64,000 nt of DNA from Cellulophaga lytica DSM 7489. Its GTDB lineage: Bacteria; Bacteroidota; Bacteroidia; Flavobacteriales; Flavobacteriaceae. The notes below the pieces were generated by a model. The model had not been told where the DNA came from. It saw only the letters and a list, made by a program, of their open reading frames with translations, and did no database searches. The DNA lies in NCBI RefSeq assembly GCF_000190595.1, contig NC_015167.1, forward strand, positions 1,229,501-1,293,500, in the 5' to 3' direction. Below, in pieces: positions 16,774 to 24,600 of the stretch. The first letter of the stretch is position 1. The number at the start of each line of letters is the position of its first letter. The translations under genes were made by a program, and so were the position numbers.

Positions 16774-17622
16774 ATGACAAAAAAAGTTCTTGTTTGTATA
16801 GCATTAGGATTATGCACCAAATTAACATTAGCACAAGACGTAAATTTATTTGTAAATGATATTAAAGAAGAACGACATTTAGAGTCTGATAAAAGTTTTG
16901 TAGAACTTTCTGCTCTAATTAAAGGCATTAAGGTTGATGAATTTAACCAGGTAAAAATAAAATCTATCACTAACGCAGCTGCTGATGATGGTAGCACATT
17001 ACAAAAAAAGGAAAGCTTTTTTGGTGATGACTATAGCAATAATAACGAATTAGATATTAAGCTTGAAGCACCAACGCGTAAAGCCACTAATTTGGTTAAC
17101 ATAGAAGGTGTTTTAAAATATTTTAGTCCTACCGAAGCTAATGGAGGAAAAGTAGTTGTTAAAAATCCGCTTAACTACTACAATAAAAATTTACTTGGTA
17201 AAAAATACAAAGACGTTAAAGTTACCTTAGTAGACAAAGCTGCTTTGGAAAAACTTAAAGAAAAAGATGAAAAAGAATACCAAAAAAAGCTTAACGAGTT
17301 AAAAGAATCTGGAGTAATAGCAGAAGGTATGGCAGAAACTGTTGATGCTTTTAAACAGTTTTTTGATGGTTTTGGAAGCTTTGGAAATGAAAATGCATTG
17401 TCTTTCTATGTAGAAGATCCTAACGAAAAAATTGTTGAAATTTTAATTTATAATGCTGATGGTGAAAAAATGAATTACGGCAGTAGTAAGTATGGCTCAC
17501 ATAAGCTTAGTATTAGCTTAAAAGAAGAAGCACAGCCAAACTGGACTATAGAAGTTTTAGTAGAAAGCGAACAAGCATTAAAAGAACTAAAGTTTAAAAT
17601 AGCTAGTGTTCTTTTACCATAA
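16774..17622 (+). CDS. Hypothetical secreted protein
   Basis: 282 residues with a signal peptide cleaved near LTLAQ-DVN. The mature protein is rich in Lys, Asp and Glu and contains VKVTLVDKAALEKLKEKDEKEYQKKLNELKES, a helical stretch (about 150-170). The end, WTIEVLVESEQALKELKFKIASVLLP, is a beta-hairpin-like domain. FYVEDPNEKIVEILIYNADGEKM could be an immunoglobulin-like fold. Unknown function; last gene of the accessory + strand run. Confidence 0.7.
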   Translation: MTKKVLVCIALGLCTKLTLAQDVNLFVNDIKEERHLESDKSFVELSALIKGIKVDEFNQVKIKSITNAAADDGSTLQKKESFFGDDYSNNNELDIKLEAPTRKATNLVNIEGVLKYFSPTEANGGKVVVKNPLNYYNKNLLGKKYKDVKVTLVDKAALEKLKEKDEKEYQKKLNELKESGVIAEGMAETVDAFKQFFDGFGSFGNENALSFYVEDPNEKIVEILIYNADGEKMNYGSSKYGSHKLSISLKEEAQPNWTIEVLVESEQALKELKFKIASVLLP

Positions 17623-17632
17623 AATATAATTT

Positions 17633-17664
17633 AATACTAGGGTAGTTACAGCTACTCTAGTATT
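17633..17664. terminator. Hairpin shared by convergent gene ends
   Basis: AATACTAGGGTAG (17633-17645) pairs with CTACTCTAGTATT (17652-17664) through 13 pairs including one wobble. The right arm contains the last codons and the stop of pbpC, and there is no long T-run. It may slow both converging transcripts or protect their 3' ends. Confidence 0.5.
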
Positions 17665-20024
17665 GTTATCCAAATAACAGCATCATTACCAACCTCATCT
17701 ACAACGGTAATTTTATGCACGCCTGGTTTTGGCAAAATAGCTATTTCATGAAATGTTGCTGTTTGCTTTACAAATCTATCGTCTACATACCAAAAAACTT
17801 TTGTTTTAGATTTAGAGTGTGCTATTTTTAAAACCAGCTCATTGGTTTCTCCTTCAAAATTTTTAGGCAAGGTTATTTTTGCTCCAGATTTTGGGTAAAT
17901 AAACTCCATTACCTTAGCATTTTCAGTTTTACAATCGTTTCTAAAATCTGGTAATGTTTTGTACGTAACGTTGGTTTTTTTATAGTAAAACTCTTGTATA
18001 GGAGGCAATACAAACCAAGGCTTAGTTACCATATTCTCTAACAACTCACATGAAGTATTTACCTGAAACTGCTGCTTGGCATCTAAATGCACTAATTTAT
18101 GGTAAGGGCAAGCCTTTACATAGTTTTGTTTGGCAGGTATACCTATTTTTTTAGTAGGGCAGTTAGGCGTTGCTAAATAACCGCTATTACTGCATACATC
18201 TATTTCTGTAAACTCATCTAAAGGCTTTAAAAACCAACTTGTTTTAGGTAAAACATTAAAAACATCAAATAAAATTGGTGCTGCACTAGTAACACCTGTA
18301 ACATTTGGCCTACCCTCACCATCTGCATTACCAACCCAAACACCAACAACATAATTTTTGGTTGCTCCAATTGCCCAAGCATCTTTATTACCAAAACTGG
18401 TACCTGTTTTCCAGGCAATTGGTTTAGACGAGTCATAAAACTCCCAAGATTCTTGTCCCTCTGGTCTATTTACCTCTTTCATTGCTTCAAAAGTGAGGTA
18501 TATACTTGCTGCATCAAAAATTGTTTTTTCTGTAGATTTTTTTCCAAAATCTACAGTATCATTTGCTTTTAACACTGGTTCTGCAAATTCCTTTGTAAAA
18601 TATTCGCTAGATGTTGTATTAAAATGGTTTACCGTAGATGCCATAGATGCATAAGTTTTACACAAGTCCCAAAGACTACTTTCTGCACCTCCTAAAATTA
18701 ATGTTAATCCATAATGATCTGCAGATTTGTTTATACCTTTTAGGTTAAACAAGTCTAACTGATCTCTAAATTTTTGCAGCCCGTAGGATTGTAACAACCT
18801 AACAGCAGGTATATTTAATGATCTAGCTAATGCCTTTTTAGCCTCTACAGCACCACTAAAGTCTTCATTAAAATTTTGAGGTGTGTACCCTGCAATTTGT
18901 GTAGGTATATCTGCAACCAACATATTGGGTAATAGCTCACCAGCATCTAACATTGCGGTATACAATAATGGTTTTATGGTACTACCTGTGCTACGGTTGG
19001 CTTGCACCATATCTACATCTTTTTGGTGATTTTTATCTGTTTTTGTGTTACCTACATATGCTAATACTTTGCGTGTATTAACATCTAAAACTAGAACAGC
19101 AGCATTATAAACCTGGTTTTGTTTTAAGTGAGAGTAGTGTTTTTGTACTACAGCATTTACACTTGCCTGCAAGGGAGCTTTTATAGTACTTACTACCCTT
19201 TCTCCTTTATGTTTTTTTGATAAATGTGTAACCAAATGCTGTGCATTTTGCGGCAAAGCATATGGTTTTTGAGGCAACTCTTCTAGCAAGGCTAGGTCAT
19301 AAGTTGTTTTGTTAATTATACCATTAGCTAACAACTTACGCAGTAATTTATTTCTTTTTACTAACAAACGTTGCTGGTTTTTACCCGGATATATTAAACT
19401 TGGAGCATTTGGCAAAACGGCCAATGTTGCAGTTTCTGCCCAAGATAATTGATGAGATTTTAGTCCAAAATAACGCCAAGATGCAACCTCTAAGCCTACA
19501 ACATTACCTCCATAGGGTGCATTACTAGCATACATTTTTAGTATTTCTTCTTTGCTATACCTAAACTCTAGGCGTGTTGCCCATATAAGCTCTATAAATT
19601 TTTCTGCATAAGATCTGCTTTTGCCTTTACGCGCTAAACGTATTACTTGTTGTGTTATGGTGCTACCACCACGTACTGTTTTACCTGCTTTTATATTTTG
19701 CCCAACAGCTTTTGCTATAGAAACAGGATTAAAACCAAAATGCTTGTAAAAGTGTGCATCTTCAAACTGTAGTAAACAATGCTCAAATTTTTTAGGTATG
19801 CTATCTACTTTAGGAAAACGCCATTGACCATCACTAGCAATTTGCGCTCCTAAAAGCAAACCTTCTTCACTCTCTACAACAGTAGCTGTTGGCACATTAA
19901 AAAGTTGTTTTGGTAAGCAAAAATAATATGCAATAAGCAGTACTGCTACTGCTATGCTTTTTTTAGGGTTGTTGCGTAAAAATTTACCAATTACCGTATT
20001 TTTAAGTTTTCCTACAAAACCCAT
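17652..20024 (-). CDS. pbpC: Penicillin-binding protein 1C
   Basis: 790 residues. One N-terminal TM (about 20-38) is followed by a glycosyltransferase-51 domain with LLQFEDAHFYKHFGFNP (catalytic Glu) and RGGSTITQQ. The transpeptidase domain has the SxxK box STIK (in RSTGSTIKPLLY) and the KTGT box (WKTGTSFGNKDAWAIG). A C-terminal biPBP_C-type beta domain ends WITILE. It polymerises and cross-links peptidoglycan in the periplasm. In bacteria PBP1C is classically paired with alpha-2-macroglobulin; here the latter is 1.6 kb upstream on the same strand, separated by three genes. Confidence 0.95.
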   Translation of the reverse strand: MGFVGKLKNTVIGKFLRNNPKKSIAVAVLLIAYYFCLPKQLFNVPTATVVESEEGLLLGAQIASDGQWRFPKVDSIPKKFEHCLLQFEDAHFYKHFGFNPVSIAKAVGQNIKAGKTVRGGSTITQQVIRLARKGKSRSYAEKFIELIWATRLEFRYSKEEILKMYASNAPYGGNVVGLEVASWRYFGLKSHQLSWAETATLAVLPNAPSLIYPGKNQQRLLVKRNKLLRKLLANGIINKTTYDLALLEELPQKPYALPQNAQHLVTHLSKKHKGERVVSTIKAPLQASVNAVVQKHYSHLKQNQVYNAAVLVLDVNTRKVLAYVGNTKTDKNHQKDVDMVQANRSTGSTIKPLLYTAMLDAGELLPNMLVADIPTQIAGYTPQNFNEDFSGAVEAKKALARSLNIPAVRLLQSYGLQKFRDQLDLFNLKGINKSADHYGLTLILGGAESSLWDLCKTYASMASTVNHFNTTSSEYFTKEFAEPVLKANDTVDFGKKSTEKTIFDAASIYLTFEAMKEVNRPEGQESWEFYDSSKPIAWKTGTSFGNKDAWAIGATKNYVVGVWVGNADGEGRPNVTGVTSAAPILFDVFNVLPKTSWFLKPLDEFTEIDVCSNSGYLATPNCPTKKIGIPAKQNYVKACPYHKLVHLDAKQQFQVNTSCELLENMVTKPWFVLPPIQEFYYKKTNVTYKTLPDFRNDCKTENAKVMEFIYPKSGAKITLPKNFEGETNELVLKIAHSKSKTKVFWYVDDRFVKQTATFHEIAILPKPGVHKITVVDEVGNDAVIWITILE

Positions 20025-20046
20025 ATTAATAATTGTACTTTACTAT

Positions 20047-20403
20047 TTAGTCTATGTATTGTTTTTCTACAAAATAGTTTACCAAAGCTTCTTTCATTAA
20101 AACACTTTGTTCGCCTGCTTTTAATGTTGGCAACTCTTCTTTTATTTTATAATGTGGCCATCCGTCTTCATCAAACATTTCAAACTCATAATAACCATAA
20201 GGCTCTAGTAACCTACATATGGCAATATGCATTAAATTTATTTTTTCGTCTTTTTTATATTTAGCGTGTGGTTTACCTAATTCTTGTATGCCTACCAAGT
20301 ATATAATTGCATCTAGCTCTAGCGTATCACCATCTGCAAATTGTGCTGATAGTTTTTCTACTAAAACATCCCATCTCTCTTTTAATTCGGTATCTCTTGA
20401 CAT
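20047..20403 (-). CDS. Conserved hypothetical protein
   Basis: 118 residues, acidic, no signal or TM. Seen: LDAIIYLVGIQELGKPHAKYKKDEKINLMHIAICRLLEPYGYYEF, then DEDGWPHYKIKEELPTLKAGEQSVLMKEALVNYF. The protein ends 22 bases before pbpC on the same strand, so they are probably cotranscribed. I know similar small proteins in other flavobacteria but no function; a cytosolic all-alpha fold is likely. Confidence 0.75.
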   Translation of the reverse strand: MSRDTELKERWDVLVEKLSAQFADGDTLELDAIIYLVGIQELGKPHAKYKKDEKINLMHIAICRLLEPYGYYEFEMFDEDGWPHYKIKEELPTLKAGEQSVLMKEALVNYFVEKQYID

Positions 20404-20474
20404 TGTTATAGTTGCAAAATTTATGTTGTTTTATTCTGTTTTTTAATAAGATGTAAAGGTACAAATCAATATCC

Positions 20475-20482
20475 TATATTTG
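20475..20482 (+). promoter_or_regulatory. -7 element upstream of cvpA
   Basis: TATATTTG matches TAnnTTTG, 16 bases before the ATG at 20498. Confidence 0.5.
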
Positions 20483-20497
20483 TAAAAACACTTGAGA

Positions 20498-21007
20498 ATG
20501 AATTTTTTAGACATTATACTTGGCATACTACTAATTTGGGGACTTTACAAAGGCATTAAAAACGGACTTTTAATAGAGGTAGCCTCCCTAGTAGCTTTAG
20601 TTGCTGGTATTTATACCGCCATACACTTCTCTTATATTATTGGCAATTACCTAACTGAAAAATGGCAATGGGACCAAAGCACTATACATATTGCATCTTC
20701 TATATTAACTTTTATTGTTGTTGTACTTATTATTAATTTGGTTGGCAAATTACTTACCAAAGTAGCTAAAGCTGTTATGCTAGGCACTTTAAATAGAATT
20801 GCTGGCGGACTATTTGGTGCGTTAAAGGTTGCCGTAATTATTGGAGCATTACTTTTGTTTTTAGACCAAGCCAACAACAAACTACAAATTGTAAAACAAG
20901 AAACTATAAAAAGTTCTGCTCTTTACACACCTATAAAAACTATAGGCGAGCTAGTTTTTACTTTTGTTATGGAAGAAACACAAGAACACCCTACAGAAAC
21001 CCTTTAA
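20498..21007 (+). CDS. cvpA: CvpA-family membrane protein
   Basis: 169 residues from the ATG at 20498; the in-frame TTG two codons upstream is not preferred. The opening MNFLDIILGILLIWGLYKGIKNGLLIEVASLVALVAGIYTAIHFS is diagnostic of CvpA (LDxxxxxxxxxGxxxGxxxGxxxEv). Four hydrophobic segments end in a TFVMEETQEHP tail. Family members are inner-membrane proteins linked to colicin V production and envelope stress. The gene is inserted, in opposite orientation, between pbpC and the pseudogene/A2M genes. Confidence 0.92.
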   Translation: MNFLDIILGILLIWGLYKGIKNGLLIEVASLVALVAGIYTAIHFSYIIGNYLTEKWQWDQSTIHIASSILTFIVVVLIINLVGKLLTKVAKAVMLGTLNRIAGGLFGALKVAVIIGALLLFLDQANNKLQIVKQETIKSSALYTPIKTIGELVFTFVMEETQEHPTETL

Positions 21008-21025
21008 AAACTACTTTTTTAAGCA

Positions 21026-21057
21026 TAAAAAAGCGCCTAAGTAAAACTTAGACGCTC
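21026..21057 (-). terminator. Terminator of minus-strand lipocalin-like pseudogene
   Basis: AGCGCCTAAGT and ACTTAGACGCT form a stem with one mismatch and a three-base loop. On the minus strand it is followed by TTTTTT. It may act weakly for cvpA on the + strand. Confidence 0.6.
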
Positions 21058-21076
21058 TAAGCTTTGTTGGTTATAA

Positions 21077-21583
21077 TTAATTTTTAGTGTAGGTATATGT
21101 TACCTCAGCTTCAACCAATTGGTTATTTATATCTCTTATATTTAACAGACTTTCTATAGAAAAAGCTGTTTCATCTTCATTTAAATTTATTTGCGAACTA
21201 AAAATTGTACACGCACTAGAAAAATTTAAAACGCTACCCGTAAATTGCCAAGTTCCTAAAATATCACTCTTTTGCTCACAATCTGCAGCTGTTAAACCTT
21301 GTTTAAACGTAAAACTTCTGTCTGCCATAAAACTGTATATAGCATCATTTTGGCAATCTGTACTTTGTACAAAAATGTCTTTTATAGGGTTATCTTCTTC
21401 ATCATCTGTTAAATCTACCGCCACACTAGATTCTACCGCCGTTAATACCTAAGTACCTTGTAACACGCTTTCTACCGCTGTTAATTCTCCTGTATAATCT
21501 TCTGCGCAAACCAGATCATCATCTGAAGAACAATTCAAGAATAAAACACCAAGTAAACCAATACAAGCTAATTTAAATTTCAT
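21077..21583 (-). pseudogene. Lipocalin-like lipoprotein, broken by an amber codon
   Basis: One open reading frame of 168 codons from the ATG at 21581-21583 to the stop at 21077 contains a single in-frame TAG at 21449-21451 (codon 45). The start encodes a lipoprotein signal with lipobox LFLNC (Cys18), followed by SSDDDLVCAEDYTG. The stop falls in TAVESVLQGT*VLTAVESS, exactly where lipocalin-like and DUF5004-type proteins of Bacteroidota have GTW-LT. A TGG to TAG change explains it. A second GTW (SDILGTWQFTGSVLNF) lies downstream. The rest of the frame, including acidic residues and two Cys, is intact. Confidence 0.75.
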
Positions 21584-21654
21584 AATTCTAATTTTATAAT
21601 TGTTATATACTAATTAGAACCAAAAATTTAAAAAAGGTTGCGTAGAAGTTGTAT

Positions 21655-24600
21655 TTATTTTACAACCTCTACCCAACGTCCTTTTGTACGTACCAGGTAA
21701 TCATTATCATACATAGCTTCTGCTTGCACACCAGGTAAATAATATGTTCCTAGGTATGATGCATTTAGTAAAACTCTAAAGCTTTTAGTTTCATTTTCTC
21801 TTAAGTCAAAATAAAAATTAGCTCTATCATCTCTTAAATCTGTATAGGTTACATTGTTTTCTGCAAAGCTTCCAAAATCTGTAAAACGTGTGTTTACAAT
21901 TTCCCATCCACTAGGAAAAATTTCTGTTAACGCTACATCTTCAATTTTACTATTGGTAGTATTTTTAAGTACAACCTCAGCAACAAAATCTGTTCCTTGT
22001 TGTATTTGTGATGCATCTATAACATTTCCATTTCTAGACTTATACACTACATTAACACTAAGGTTATTTTGCACTGTTTTTTCTTGCCCAACAGGTAACT
22101 TACCACTATTAACTAAGGTTACATAAAGTGTATTACCCTCATTATTTTTAATTTCTACAGAGTTGCTTCCTTTTTTAATAGAAAGCGCTCTGTTAGCTAA
22201 TGTTTTACTAGTGCTAACATTATCTCTTTTACCATTAACTTTTAGCGTAGCTTTAATGCCTTTACCACCAACCATATCTGCAAACTTAGCCATTGCTAAT
22301 AAGCTATATGCTGTACTTTGTGTACTCATATACTTATCACTATTTAAAGCTTCTGCAATTTCTTTTGCCAACTGCTGAGACGCTTTTTTGTTCTCCATTA
22401 TAGACATAGTTTCTAATGCCATAGCTTTGTTACGCTCTGTAGACCCATAAGTGCCATAATTATGTTTACTATTTGTAAAATCTAACGTTGCACTGTTCAT
22501 TAACTTAGCTGCTACAGATTTTTGACCAATAAGGGCATAAGCAGCTGCTAGTCTTAATTTAGATTGGTTAGACAAGTCTTTTGTTTCTTGTAACCTGTTC
22601 ATAGACGCAACATCTGCACTACCAGCTAATGCCAAAGTGTATAAACGGTATGCTTGCGGCAACAGTGTATATCTACCACTGGTTCTATACTGCTTTGCTA
22701 TATTTTTTTGATATGTAATCCATTTAGATTTAAACCCTATTGGCAACACATATCCTCTTTTTTCTGCTTCTAACATAAAGTGTCCTGCATAGGTTGTTCC
22801 CCAGTCATTAGCATTACTTTGACCTGGCCAATATGATAAACCTCCGTTTGATTTTTGGAAACCTGCTAAACGGTTTATAGCCATTTCTACATTTTTCTGT
22901 ACTTTTTCTTTTTTAGACTTAGGCATATCAAAAATATCTGCTAAAAATAACTGTGGAAAAGCACCAGATGTAGTCTGCTCTACACAACCGTGTGGGTAAC
23001 GAATTAAATACTGCATTCTACCATTAAAATTCATTGGAGGTAATGTAGATAGCTCTACAGATGCAGTATTAGTACCGTCTACACCAAAGGTTTCTAAACT
23101 AATGGTTTTACTACTATTAGCGTTTAATACATAGCTTGTAGCCTCTGCTGTTACTGGATTTGGATTTACCACATCTATTGGAATTTCAAAAGATGCTTTT
23201 TCTCCGTTACCTGACGCCTCTACAACTACTTTACCAATACCCTTAAAGTCTGAAACCTTAAGAACAAAATACGCCATTTTTTCATCTGGAGTAGTAAACT
23301 TTAACGACTTGCTATTGCCTGCTTCTATAGTAAAGGCTTTATTTTCTTTAATTTTTACTGTTACGTTTTTAACCTTTTTCTCCATAGCAAAAACAGTAAC
23401 TGGTAATATTACAGATTCTCCTGGAGTTATTTTACGTGGTAATGATGCTAAAATCATTAGCGGTTTACGTACAGGGGTTGTTTTTTCTTGGCTACCATAG
23501 GCTTCTTTTTCTGAGTCTGCTGCAACAACCATAGTTCTAACAGAACCTACATATTTTGGTATTTTTATTTTGTGCGCTTTAGTTTGTCCTTTTTCTAATT
23601 TAAAAGGGCCTAAATGCACCACCATAGGCTCAAACCTATTTGCTTTTTTGTTTTTAGCCCCAGCAAGTTCATCATCACCACCAATAGCAAATACCTGATT
23701 TATTCTGCCGCCAAAGGCACCAATAACATCATCATAAATATCCCAAGTTTTTACTCCTAATGCCTCATTTGCATAAAAAGTTCCCCAAGGGTTTGGTGTT
23801 TTAAACCTTGTTAAATCTAACAAACCTTCATCTACAATAGCAATAGTATACGTCATTGCTTTGCCATCTTTTTCGCTTACTTTAACATTAATTGTTTCTT
23901 CTGGCCTAAGCACATCTGGCATTTCAATTTCTGGTTCTAATTTTGTTTCCTTATTTTCTACAGAGATTGGAATTACACCATACATACGTATTGGCAAATC
24001 GTTTTGTGTAGAAGCGTGTGGTTGCAATAAAGAAATATGAATAAACACGTTAGGTGTAAACTCTTTTGTCATTGGTATTGTAAACTTAGTTTCTCCTTTT
24101 TGGGCTTCTACCCAAAGAGACTCTAAAACCTCATTCCCATTTTCTACGGTAACCAATGCTCTTCCATTTTCTGAGCTAGGAAATGTAAAGGTTGCTGTTT
24201 CACCAACATTGTATTTTTCTTTATCCGATGAAAATAATAGCATTGTAGCCGCAGACGGATCGTTCTTTTTAGACTTACCTGCCCAACCTGGCCAATCTAT
24301 ATAAACCGCTTTACCAGTTGCGTGTCCGCCATTCTCATCTTCTACTCTAACTAAATACCTTCCCCAATCTGGATATTTCAATTCAAATTCAAAATTTCCT
24401 TTTCCTTTAGAGTTTGTACTAATTGTAGTTTCAAAAATCTTATTTCTGTAACCGCTATTGCCATAGTGAGTTAGGTTATCTTCAGAAGTCTCCCACCACC
24501 AGCGCCATTGTATTTTATATATGGCTACTTTTAAGTTTTTAGTTGCTTTTGGCTTTCCGTTTTGGTCTACAGAAACCACTTCAAAATTATGCTTTATGTC

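Noticed and set aside
21077-21424. Separate 115-residue protein starting at GTG 21424
   Set aside because: Same frame continues upstream to a lipobox signal; the GTG is an artefact of the amber codon at 21449-21451.
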